Assembly: GCA_945875845.1 (NCBI GenBank)
Contig: CAMCMB010000041.1
Coordinates: forward strand, 1 to 60,599
DNA: 60,599 nt
Direction of reading: 5' to 3'
Source of the DNA: Pirellula staleyi DSM 6068
GTDB lineage: Bacteria > Planctomycetota > Planctomycetia > Pirellulales > Pirellulaceae
The position numbers and the translations under genes were made by a program. Positions 33,870-41,668 of the stretch are shown here, piece after piece. The stretch's first letter is position 1. Each line of letters opens with the position of its first letter. A model generated the notes under the pieces. It worked only from the letters and a program-made list of their open reading frames with translations, was not told where the DNA came from and searched no databases.

Positions 33870-35225
33870 CTACAGTTCGATCACCCTGTTGCTGTCGCCA
33901 AACTGGTCGGTTTCGACCCCCATGCGCTGAGCCATCATGAGCAGAAGGTTACTCATGTGGGCGTCCGGGTTTGCGGGGCGGCTGCAGAGCCCGTAGTGTT
34001 CGCCGGGTTTGTCGAGCTGGTAGCCGCCGAAGTGGCCCTGGTTGAAGTCGAGGTGGCTTCCGTGCTTCAAGCCAAGCTCCGAGCCACCAGCAAGCACGAG
34101 CGGCAGGTTGGCATTGCCATGGCTGTGGCCGTAGGACATGCCGCTGCCGAAGAGTGCCATCGTTGAGTCCAGGAGCGGCTTGCCGGTGAGGTCCTTGGTC
34201 TCTGCGAGCCGGCTGAGAAAGTAGCTGAACTGCTCGACTGCGAAGGTGTCATACTTCGTGAGTTTCTCCATGGTGCCTGGATCCCCGCCATGGTGGCTGA
34301 GCTGATGACGCGACTCGGTGATGCCGATTTCAGGAATGGCAATGGCCTGGCCTTCGCCCCCCATGCTGAAGGTAGCCACACGCGTCACATCCGTCTGAAA
34401 GGCGAGCACCATAAGGTCATAGACCGTGCGGAAATAGTCGCCTGCCATGGTTTCGGCGATATCGCGGTTGGTACGATTGCGGTCAGCGTCGGAGACGGCG
34501 GGCAGTGGCGTATCGAGCCACGCGTCCGCGCGCCGCGTGCGGATCTCCGCCTCTCGGACGGAGGTAAGGTATTGATTGAGGCGTCCTTTGTCCTCCGTTC
34601 CCATTTTTTGCTCAAGACGGCGCACTTCCGCTAGGTTGGCGTCGAGGACGCTGGCTTTGCGACGGAATTCCTTTCGCTGGTCTGCGATGCCCCCTTTCGG
34701 TGCTTGAAACATGGACGCGAAGATCTCGCTGCAACGACGCATCGGTGGGAGCTTGATGCCGTCCGCAGTCCAGGCGAGGGAGTCCTGCGTGATAGCCACC
34801 TCCATCGACGCGACGCGGGTGTGCTGAGCTGTGACTTCGGCCATCTTCTGGTCCAACGAGATGGTGTTGCGGTCCGTAGGGCCGAGTTTTCCGCCGGTCA
34901 GCCAAATGCTGATGCAGTTGTGATGATGGCTGAGGCTTCCCGGGTGATGCAGACCGCTGATGGGCGTGATGACTTGCCGGTGCTTCTCCAGAGGCTTCAG
35001 CGACCGGGAAAACTGGTAGTCCTTGCCCGGCGTCGTGATCTGGTAGTTCAGCGAATGAACGCCGTTCGCTAGGTAGATAAAGGCGCTGCGACGCGGAGAC
35101 GAGGTTGGTTCTGACGCCCGAAGCGGAATCATGCATTCCAGCATGGGCAGCGATATGCAAGTGCCCATAGCGCGGAGGGCGTGCCGCCGGTCGATCAGCC
35201 AGGATTGGGATAGGTAGTTGCTCAT
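33870..35225 (-). CDS. DUF1552 family protein, Tat-exported, copy 2
   Basis: A 451-residue DUF1552 protein, paralogue of 4022-5398. The Tat signal reads [19 protein letters not shown] (Arg13-Arg14). Conserved stretches are [52 protein letters not shown] and NLPLVLAGG. Upstream, where copy 1 has only 28 bases to the DUF1592 gene, copy 2 has 933 bases holding a heptamer array, two REPs and a RAYT gene; transcription from the DUF1592 promoter may therefore be reduced or need a new promoter here. Confidence 0.9.
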   Translation of the reverse strand: MSNYLSQSWLIDRRHALRAMGTCISLPMLECMIPLRASEPTSSPRRSAFIYLANGVHSLNYQITTPGKDYQFSRSLKPLEKHRQVITPISGLHHPGSLSHHHNCISIWLTGGKLGPTDRNTISLDQKMAEVTAQHTRVASMEVAITQDSLAWTADGIKLPPMRRCSEIFASMFQAPKGGIADQRKEFRRKASVLDANLAEVRRLEQKMGTEDKGRLNQYLTSVREAEIRTRRADAWLDTPLPAVSDADRNRTNRDIAETMAGDYFRTVYDLMVLAFQTDVTRVATFSMGGEGQAIAIPEIGITESRHQLSHHGGDPGTMEKLTKYDTFAVEQFSYFLSRLAETKDLTGKPLLDSTMALFGSGMSYGHSHGNANLPLVLAGGSELGLKHGSHLDFNQGHFGGYQLDKPGEHYGLCSRPANPDAHMSNLLLMMAQRMGVETDQFGDSNRVIEL

Positions 35226-35238
35226 GGGGATTTAGGGG

Positions 35239-35329
35239 TTCGTAGTTCGTAGTTCGTAGTTCGTAGTTCGTAGTTCGTGGTTCGTGGTTCGTGGTTCGTG
35301 AGTAGTGAGTAGTGAGTAGTGAGTAGTGG
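35239..35329. repeat. Heptanucleotide tandem array (13 units)
   Basis: Thirteen 7-bp units: TTCGTAG five times, TTCGTGG three times, one TTCGTGA, then GTAGTGA three times and GTAGTGG once. The unit drifts by point changes that are themselves copied, typical of slippage. It lies 14-104 bases before the DUF1552 start codon (on the minus strand) and directly touches the REP at 35329. A three-unit TAAGAAC heptamer occurs near 45763-45783. Confidence 0.9.
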
Positions 35330-35383
35330 TACGACGGACATCTTGTCTGTCGCACGATTCGACGGACTGGAAGTCCGTCGTAC
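35329..35383. repeat. REP element at the 3' side of the RAYT gene
   Basis: A 55-bp element of two imperfect hairpins: first arm GTACGACGGACATCTTGTCT, second arm GACGGACTGGAAGTCCGTC ending GTAC. It is in the same orientation as the copy at 36094-36148 on the other side of the RAYT gene. Confidence 0.85.
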
Positions 35384-35387
35384 AGTT

Positions 35388-36071
35388 CTAATCATCGATG
35401 AAATCCCAGCCGGCGGCTTGCCAATCTGGATGAATCCACCTCACCCATGAATCAACAGTCAGTCCTGCTTTCTCTGGGTTCTTTCCGATGTATTGGACGA
35501 CGTTCCATAAATGTTCTTCGTCACGAACGATGCGGTCGTAGCTCTCTTCCTCCCATAACATTCCTTCTCGTCCGAGTGTCCTGTTCACCCGCAATGCGAC
35601 GTATTGTTTGATCCGTTGAAGGCAGTCCTCCAACTCGTGGTCATTGATCGGTTGTATGATTGCATGAACGTGATTCGGCATCACCACGAAACAAGAAGTG
35701 AAGTGACGTTGATCCTGAAAGTGCACTAACGAATCAACCATCAGTTGAGAAAACCGAGAATCGCGAAGCACGCACGAACCATAGCCTTCATCCATCCACC
35801 GCTCGGTCTTGTTTGTGATTTCCTGAGCGAATCGCTTCCACTCTATTTCGTTACGCGGCTCCGGATGTTGCGATTCCCAGACAGCTCGCCAGCGTATGAG
35901 TGCCTGAAGTTGCTCCTGCGGAATGGAATCGGCCTGACGAAAAGTGGCAGCGTAAGTCGCACCCTCCTGCCTCCAGTGCGGCAGATGACGAAAATACATC
36001 CGAATGGGAAGATCCGGATGAAGTCCCCGAAAACGCGGAGGGGCAGGCTTATTGAATGTCGATGTGGTCAT
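35388..36071 (-). CDS. REP-associated tyrosine transposase (RAYT, Y1/IS200-like)
   Basis: A 227-residue HUH-type Y1 transposase of the RAYT kind. The HUH motif is in FVVMPNHVHAIIQP (about 130-143), and the region after it, QYVALRVNRTLGREGMLWEE then SYDRIVRDEEHLWNVVQYIG, contains the family Trp-Glu and the tyrosines near the expected nucleophile position, closing with KNPEKAGL. RAYTs cut and join single-stranded REP hairpins and are thought to spread or maintain REPs. The gene has a REP 5 bases past its stop and another 23 bases upstream of its start, forming a compact REP-RAYT-REP unit. It lies inside an operon that in its paralogue has no insertion, so it arrived by insertion. Confidence 0.9.
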   Translation of the reverse strand: MTTSTFNKPAPPRFRGLHPDLPIRMYFRHLPHWRQEGATYAATFRQADSIPQEQLQALIRWRAVWESQHPEPRNEIEWKRFAQEITNKTERWMDEGYGSCVLRDSRFSQLMVDSLVHFQDQRHFTSCFVVMPNHVHAIIQPINDHELEDCLQRIKQYVALRVNRTLGREGMLWEEESYDRIVRDEEHLWNVVQYIGKNPEKAGLTVDSWVRWIHPDWQAAGWDFIDD

Positions 36072-36093
36072 GTGATTCTCTAGACTGCTTTTT

Positions 36094-36148
36094 GCACGAC
36101 GGACATCCTGTCCGTCGGGCGTTTCGACGGACTGGAAGTCCGTCGTAC
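36094..36148. repeat. REP element at the 5' side of the RAYT gene
   Basis: A 55-bp element reading GCACGACGGACATCCTGTCC, then GACGGACTGGAAGTCCGTC and GTAC. Its loops and arms match the copy at 35329-35383, with compensatory change in the first stem (TTGTCTGTC versus CTGTCCGTC). Confidence 0.85.
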
Positions 36149-36158
36149 GGGATAGCTC

Positions 36159-38708
36159 TCATCGCTTCCTCATCAATTTTGACAAAGCGACCGCTCGCAC
36201 GATATCTCGAACGCCGTATTGGTTTTTCTTCGATTCTTCGACGATCGATTGGACGTCTTCCGCGTCGTCGACGGTGAGTACGCGGCGCAAGGCGTACGTA
36301 CCAAGGTGTTCAATAAAGGCTCGCAAAAACTTGTCCCGATCTTCGAGCAACAACTGTTTGAACTGGTGCGAGTCGGTGAATGGACGACCGTCGGGCATGA
36401 CTCCGGAGGAATCGATCAAGGGATCCTCACCGGTGCCGAGTTCAACGCGTTCATGTGTTCGCCACTGGCCAATTGCGTCGTACTGGTCGAAGGCGAATCC
36501 CAGCGGATCGATCCCTCGATGACAGGCTGCACAACTCGCGTTCTGGGCATGCGCTGCGAGCTTCTGGCGAATGGTTGCCTTGGGGCTCGTCGGCGGATTG
36601 GGCTCGATGGCACTCACGTTGGCCGGGGGTGGCGGCGGTGTCTTGTTGAAGATCGTTTCGCTGACCCAAACGCCTCGGTGCACTGGTCGATGGCGGGTTC
36701 CGTCCGAAGTCAGCCCGAGCGCCGCACCCATCGTCAGCAGGCCGCCGCGATGATCCCCGGGATTGAGCGAGACTCGCTGGAATTCGCCCGTCTTCGGCTC
36801 CGGCAGTCCGTAGAAATCACAGAGCCGGGCATTGGCCATGGTCCAGTCGGAATCGAGGAAGACATCGAATGTCATGTTCTTCGCGAGCATCTCGCGGAAA
36901 AACTCTACCGGCTCGGCCCGCATGCTCGTCTCGAGCCAAGCGTCGTATCGGGGGTAGAGCTTCTTGTCGGGCGGAAACATCCCCACGCGGTGCAGTTGCA
37001 GCCACTGCCGCGAGAAGTCGTCGATGAAGCGGTTGATCCGGCTGTCCGCCAGCATTCGGTCCACTTCTTGCGATAGTACGACGGACATCTCTGTCCGTCG
37101 CGATTCGGATACGACGGACGGGATGTCCGTCGTACAAAGGGCGCCCGCTTTGGCCGCAGCGAAAAGGTTGTCGTCCGGCATCGAGCTCCACAGAAAATAC
37201 GAGAGCCGCGAGGCGAGTTCCCAGTCCGTGAGCCGTTCGCGGGCAACAGGCTCGCCCTCGACGAGGTAAAGGAAATTTCTCGAGTTCAGTATACCCAGCA
37301 TGGCCACACGATAGGCATCGGCGTTCTTTTCGCCCGCATCGCGTTCGACGCGGTAGGATTGCCGATACTCTTCCAACTCCTCCCTCATGACTGGACGCCG
37401 CCAGGCGCGTTCGGCAAAGCGTTGGAGTTGCTCCGCGACCACTTCGGATGTCGCGCCATCCGAGGGCAACAAGTCCTTGCGCCGGGACTTTTCTAACTCC
37501 GTCTCCAGCGGTCCCTCCCATTCTATCCAATCGAGAAGCACAGAGGAAAAGAGTCCGTTCCCTTTATCATCGAACATCTGCGGAGCGCTAGGATTCAGAA
37601 GCAGTGTCTCGCTGCTGTGCGTGAAGATATAAAAGGGGTGAGCTAGCGAGTTACGGAACGCCGCGCCGCCTCGTCTGTCAATACCTTCGGTCGCCACTAC
37701 GCTGAAGTGTAGCGTCGTCGGCATCTCAAGGAATACCTCGAACTCATGAACTTGCGGACGGTCCTCCGGTGCAGTTATGTCAAATTCGATGAGGCCAGAG
37801 ACGGTCTCCTCACTCGTCTCTTTGCCGATGCTAAGGTGGGCTGGCTGGCCGCCAGGTGGGCGAATTCCGCTGGCCATGATTCGGACTTTGTAGAGCCCAC
37901 TGTATTCCGGACCGGTTTTACCGAGCCAACCTGGCGAGAGCGCGTGCTCGACGCGACCGGGGAAGAGGAGGTAACGCAGCGGCCGCTTGATACCGAACCG
38001 GTCCAACGCCTCTTGCTGCGACTTGCCGCCGTTGTAACGCAACTCGGCCGCAGTTTTTCGCACTTTGCGAGCTTCTCCGGACACGGTAGGAAAGGCGCGG
38101 TCGAGCACCAGCTGGGCAGCGCGGTAATAGCGATCGATGTGCGAGGGCGAAAGCGACAGCTCCGATCCGATGCGCTCAAACCCATGCCACAGGGAGTCTT
38201 CATTCAAGGCGCCAGGCTGCGTGGGATCGTATCGCACGCCGAGAAGATCATAGACCGTGTTTTGATACTCTTTTCGGCTGAGTCGGTAATGTGCCACCGA
38301 CGGCCTCGCTGCCATCCGCACCGCCCTGCCTTCCTTGAGCAGTGAGTCGAGCTTTGTAACGAACGCTGCGATCTCCTCCCGCGTCGGTCGCGGCTCACTC
38401 TCCGGAGGCATCTCGCCAGAATTGATCCGTTCGACGACCTCTGCCCAGTGATGGGTGTCCAAGTCCGATTTGAAATCCCGAGAGAGCTGGTCGATGCGCA
38501 GTTCCGCCTTCTCCTTCTCTCCTTCTCGGGGCGATGGCAATTTCTCAGGGCCATGGCAATTGATACAGTGCTTCGTAAGGAAGGCTTCAAACGGTTCGGA
38601 GACGTCCCTCGGCTCGTTTGCAGGGACGGCACTGGCAAGGCAAAAGCTGGCGACGATGTTGGCGATGATGGCTCGCGCCCAGAAGGCATTTGGATGTGCA
38701 GTGTGCAT
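36159..38708 (-). CDS. DUF1587/1592/1588/1585 dihaem cytochrome-like protein, copy 2
   Basis: An 849-residue paralogue of 5427-7880. Signal peptide ([18 protein letters not shown]), PSCyt1 haem site CINCH (Cys48, Cys51, His52), INSGEMPP, then DUF1587, 1595, 1592 ([17 protein letters not shown]), 1588 ([13 protein letters not shown], second haem site CAACH in [16 protein letters not shown]) and DUF1585 at the C-terminus. About residues 525-545, between AAKAGAL and [13 protein letters not shown], are coded by a REP element and read [20 protein letters not shown]; copy 1 has only RDKAV there. The frame is preserved. Start ATG 38708; a TTG at 38723 is possible. It is the first gene of the second operon, cut off from its partners by the RAYT unit. 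Confidence 0.9.
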   Translation of the reverse strand: MHTAHPNAFWARAIIANIVASFCLASAVPANEPRDVSEPFEAFLTKHCINCHGPEKLPSPREGEKEKAELRIDQLSRDFKSDLDTHHWAEVVERINSGEMPPESEPRPTREEIAAFVTKLDSLLKEGRAVRMAARPSVAHYRLSRKEYQNTVYDLLGVRYDPTQPGALNEDSLWHGFERIGSELSLSPSHIDRYYRAAQLVLDRAFPTVSGEARKVRKTAAELRYNGGKSQQEALDRFGIKRPLRYLLFPGRVEHALSPGWLGKTGPEYSGLYKVRIMASGIRPPGGQPAHLSIGKETSEETVSGLIEFDITAPEDRPQVHEFEVFLEMPTTLHFSVVATEGIDRRGGAAFRNSLAHPFYIFTHSSETLLLNPSAPQMFDDKGNGLFSSVLLDWIEWEGPLETELEKSRRKDLLPSDGATSEVVAEQLQRFAERAWRRPVMREELEEYRQSYRVERDAGEKNADAYRVAMLGILNSRNFLYLVEGEPVARERLTDWELASRLSYFLWSSMPDDNLFAAAKAGALCTTDIPSVVSESRRTEMSVVLSQEVDRMLADSRINRFIDDFSRQWLQLHRVGMFPPDKKLYPRYDAWLETSMRAEPVEFFREMLAKNMTFDVFLDSDWTMANARLCDFYGLPEPKTGEFQRVSLNPGDHRGGLLTMGAALGLTSDGTRHRPVHRGVWVSETIFNKTPPPPPANVSAIEPNPPTSPKATIRQKLAAHAQNASCAACHRGIDPLGFAFDQYDAIGQWRTHERVELGTGEDPLIDSSGVMPDGRPFTDSHQFKQLLLEDRDKFLRAFIEHLGTYALRRVLTVDDAEDVQSIVEESKKNQYGVRDIVRAVALSKLMRKR
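37076..37135. repeat. REP element inside a coding sequence
   Basis: A 60-bp REP-like palindrome starting GTACGACGGACATCTCTGTC and ending GGATGTCCGTCGTAC, within the DUF1592 gene. The length, 60 bp, is a multiple of three, so reading continues. It matches the arms of the REPs that flank the RAYT gene about 930 bases away. Confidence 0.85.
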
Positions 38709-38898
38709 GGGCGTCTGACTCAAGTGAGGTGGGTGAGACGATTACTTTGTCCGGCGATGACGCAGCGCTTTCAAGACAAAGAGCACTTTCTCTTGGGGCG
38801 GATTGGCCTTGGAGGCACAACCCCTCCACCTTATCTGACAATTCAACCGTCGTCAAGAATGCAGCGGAATCGATGCGATTCATGGTGCCGAGAGTCGC

Positions 38899-38953
38899 CT
38901 TTCGCTCCTAGGCTGTGAATTTATTCTGATTGACTCACCGGACGGCTGGCGCC
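38899..38953. repeat. Family A palindrome, left half
   Basis: CTTTCGCTCCTAGGCTGTG, AATTTATTCTGATTGACTC and ACCGGACGGCTGGCGCC, cut at its centre by the IS4-type element. The last ten bases, GGCTGGCGCC (38944-38953), are the left copy of the target duplication. Confidence 0.8.
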
Positions 38954-39737
38954 CAATGATACTCACTTTAGCGGTTTTTCGTCTGTTTCACTAGGTTTTT
39001 CTTTCCATTTGCGCTTTTGAAAGTGAGTCGTTTTGGGTCGACGCGTATAAGCCTCTCGAGGAAAACTGCGGCCTGGCCTGTTGGGCAGCTTTTGTTTTGA
39101 TGCGCGATCAAGCGCTATCTTGAACTGTTCCTGCCATTGTTCGACGTTGGTGATCGTCTTGGATTGGATGTGTTCGCGATAAACTGTCCACACTCCTGTA
39201 AAGCTGAGTTCTCGCGGTGTGCATTTGGCAAGGAACGATGCTTGTTGTCGCAATTGGCTCTTGAGGTTGTAGGCCACCATGGCCATACCAAGTTCTTTTC
39301 GAAACATTTCAACCGATTTGCATTTCAGCGATTCCGTGTCAAAAACCACTTTAATGTTGCGTATGTCGACCTCAATATGGTTACGTTGAAAGTACAAGTC
39401 CTTGAACGCCTTAGGGGATGCTGTTAGGTCCGTGACGATGTACAGCCATTGGTCTCCGTTGAGACGTTGGAAAAGCATAAGCCAAAAAACAACACTGGTT
39501 TTGTAGACAGCAGCATTTCCGAGGGGCTGGATTGCGTCAGACTCTTCAATATCGATCCATTGCTTGAGTAGTTCGAGTGCTGCGCTGAGTTGGCTTGGGT
39601 TACCTGAATCATCTTGATTTGGCACGATTGGCTCCTTATTGGCAGTTAGGAAAAGCCAATTCACATGCGCAATCACCGTGCCGAACGAAGGTTTATCCCG
39701 AAGCTAACTCTAAAGAATTCAAAAATGAGTACCATTT
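38954..39737. mobile_element. IS4-type insertion sequence, internally deleted (784 bp)
   Basis: Left end CAATGATACTCACTTT, right end (inverted) AAATGGTACTCATTTT; the pair agrees at most positions. Flanked by GGCTGGCGCC (38944-38953) and GGCTAGCGCC (39738-39747), a 10-bp duplication with one change. It has cut a family A palindrome in two. Full IS4-type elements are about 1.3-1.6 kb; this one has lost the middle of its transposase gene. The same ends define the 133-bp MITE at 2463-2595. Confidence 0.8.
38963..39676 (-). pseudogene. IS4-family transposase, in-frame internal deletion
   Basis: A 237-residue open frame joining the N-terminal part of an IS4 transposase (LSAALELLKQWIDIEE, AVYKTSVVFWLMLFQRLNGD) directly to its C-terminal part. 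The latter holds the family YREK signature, YFQRNHIEVDIRNIK (Tyr, Arg, Glu, Lys at the expected spacing), and AYNLKSQLRQQASF. The stretch with the first two DDE aspartates, about 200 residues, is missing, so it cannot catalyse transposition alone. The stop codon overlaps the left inverted repeat. The frame has stayed open, which could mean a recent deletion or a role as a regulator. Confidence 0.8.
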
Positions 39738-39830
39738 GGCTAGCGCCCTGCCGCTAACATTTCGTAGCGGAACGGCGCGAGCCGTCCGGTGAGTCAATCA
39801 GAATAAATTCACAGCCTGGGAGCAAAAAAT
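39738..39830. repeat. Family A palindrome, right half
   Basis: Starts with the right copy of the target duplication, GGCTAGCGCC, then CTGCCGCTAACATTTCGTAG, CGGAACGGCGCGAGCCGTCC, GGTGAGTCAATCAGAATAAA and TTCACAGCCTGGGAGC. Together with the left half it restores a complete family A repeat once the IS is removed. Confidence 0.8.
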
Positions 39831-39849
39831 GCCTTTCATGCCCAACAGG

Positions 39850-41217
39850 TCACTTCCGTTGATCGTTCGCGATGAAGGGTGCGAGTGCAGTCGCCTCATG
39901 CTTGGGCCATGGCAGATGACGTGCCAAATACCGACCCATCTCGGAGTTTTGCGTGGAAACCTGCGATTCGTCTCCGCGGGGCAACTTGTTTCGCTCAGAG
40001 GTGGATAGCAGCCAATCCGAGACTGTTTTCAGAGGTATGCGGGTGCTGCTCCCAATAATCGCACTTTGATCGACGATCATGGCTATGTTGTTCGGCCAAC
40101 CTGGATCCGTCGGTCGTATTTTCCCTTCTAACTTGAGTCCGTTAGGGGCAAGTTCGAACTGAACCGCTAAGCGGTCAATTCGGGCGGTTTTGTTGTCCAG
40201 TTTCCATAGACTCTGCTGGGCTGGCAAACCAAAGGCATCTCTCGTTCGAAGGACCCATTCCGTTTCCGCCGTTCCATTCCCATTGGTACCGCTCAAATCG
40301 AGCGAACCTTTGGCTAGGAGCAACCGGTCGTCTGCAATGAAGGCTTGGTCGATGAGTAGATTTGCAATTCCATGGATCGGAGAGCCGATTGGGGCGGTCA
40401 CAATTCCTAAGTCAACGGACTCAAAGAGGCCAGCGATGTTTGCGTCCCAGTTTTGGTCATTTTGTGTCCAAGCCATTGTGCCGCGAAAACTAGCATCATT
40501 GCCTAACTCGTGAAGCGTTGGAAATCGCTTCGCCAATAGTCGGCAGGGGATTGAAATATCGTTCGAGATGAGTTCCAAATGGGTCGTCGGAGAAGCCAAT
40601 GCGTGGTGTCGCTTGATGACGAGAGTGCTGGCTTCCGAGAAGTTCTGACCGGCAATGGAGAACTTGAGATAGAGAGTGGAGGTTGTTTCGGTCGGCTGAA
40701 GCCCAACCTCAACATTTTGAAACTTGGTGTTTTCCGCCCCATCGAAAACGAGGATTTCCGGTACCGACAACCTGAGCAGGCTCGCCGACTTCTGCGGGCG
40801 GCAAAGAAACCAATCGTGGATCACTTGCATTGCGCCTTGAATCTGCGGTCCGTTGAGCTCTGGGGAGACAAGATCCACCGTCCACCCCGAGCGATCCATG
40901 GCCGCATTGATTTTGTCTACCTTCAAAATTTGTTTGCCCGTTTCTGGATGCAAACAAACAAAATTGTGGGCTCGGAAGCGTTCGGGACTAGGAAACTCGA
41001 TCGAGGAAAAACGAACGTCAACACCCAAGTTGTCGCTTATCCTCTGTTGCCAGAGTTCCTTTTGATAGCTTTGATACCCAGGCGTGATTCGAACAAGGCT
41101 ATAGCAAGTGACGACGACAAGCGGAATCAACGCAAGAAAAAGGAAAAGGATTCGGCACAACTCGCGCTGCGTCGATTCATGGATTCGGATTCGTTTTCTC
41201 CAAGGTTTAGCGGGCAT
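39850..41217 (-). CDS. Membrane-anchored exported protein, AsmA-like layout
   Basis: A 455-residue protein with a basic N-terminus, one membrane helix at about 22-42 (ILFLFLALIPLVVVTCYSLV) and a long beta-rich outer part. LGVDVRFSSIEFPSPERFRA and VDKINAAMDRSGWTVDLVS resemble the start of AsmA/YhdP-type envelope proteins, in which repeated beta strands form a lipid-carrying groove; the likeness is general and no motif proves it. No partner gene is adjacent: an IS remnant follows and a divergent DUF1549/1553 gene lies upstream. It could equally be a lineage-specific protein of unknown role. Confidence 0.6.
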   Translation of the reverse strand: MPAKPWRKRIRIHESTQRELCRILFLFLALIPLVVVTCYSLVRITPGYQSYQKELWQQRISDNLGVDVRFSSIEFPSPERFRAHNFVCLHPETGKQILKVDKINAAMDRSGWTVDLVSPELNGPQIQGAMQVIHDWFLCRPQKSASLLRLSVPEILVFDGAENTKFQNVEVGLQPTETTSTLYLKFSIAGQNFSEASTLVIKRHHALASPTTHLELISNDISIPCRLLAKRFPTLHELGNDASFRGTMAWTQNDQNWDANIAGLFESVDLGIVTAPIGSPIHGIANLLIDQAFIADDRLLLAKGSLDLSGTNGNGTAETEWVLRTRDAFGLPAQQSLWKLDNKTARIDRLAVQFELAPNGLKLEGKIRPTDPGWPNNIAMIVDQSAIIGSSTRIPLKTVSDWLLSTSERNKLPRGDESQVSTQNSEMGRYLARHLPWPKHEATALAPFIANDQRK

Positions 41218-41668
41218 CCGCGGAAGTCGATGGCTCGAGGGTAAAAGCGGGATTGGGCGTCAACCTGTTGATTAGCAAAACGGGATATGATTAGCAAGAT
41301 TGAAAAGGAACCCAAGAATGCCCTTGCTCCACCCTGTAAACACGTTTTCATATTCTCTGTCTTTGTCTACCCAATTCCTTGCTTGGGAGGGTGAGGCCAC
41401 CCCTCTGTAAACATGTTTTCCCCGACTTTGCCCAATCCATTCCTTGCTTGGGAGGGTGAGGCTCCTGCCGAACCATTGCGTTGTAAGCTCGGCAGGAGCC
41501 TCGCTCTCCCATTGATTTTGAATCCATTGGACATTGCACAGTTGTAGTCAGAGGTGGAGAGTCTGCTGCCGGACGAAGTCCAAATGGGCATGGAGGAGCA
41601 ACTTTCTGCCGGAATCAAGCTGCATTTCGAGTGCTACCCGGATACGATAGATTTCCGGATACGATAGA
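41218..41668. other. Intergenic region with direct and inverted repeats
   Basis: A 451-bp divergent spacer. Two diverged direct repeats of about 69 bp (41333-41401 and 41402-41470) share CTGTAAACA(C/T)GTTTTC and CCTTGCTTGGGAGGGTGAGG. The second leads into an inverted repeat (41450-41510). Near the gene start CCGGATACGATAGATT occurs twice in tandem (from 41638). Promoters for both flanking genes must be here but none is clear. Confidence 0.6.
41450..41510. repeat. Inverted repeat (61 bp)
   Basis: GGGAGGGTGAGGCTCCTGCC pairs with GGCAGGAGCCTCGCTCTCCC, with a 21-base centre. Two mismatches lie in the stem. It could be a terminator-like hairpin or another palindromic repeat family. Confidence 0.75.

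Noticed and set aside
34612-35355. 247-codon minus-strand frame through the heptamer array
   Set aside because: It shifts into another frame of the DUF1552 gene, and its N-terminus is low-complexity translation of the 7-bp repeat.
38963-39676. Intact stand-alone transposase
   Set aside because: The frame is open but at 237 residues it lacks the central DDE region of IS4 transposases; the N- and C-terminal parts are joined directly.
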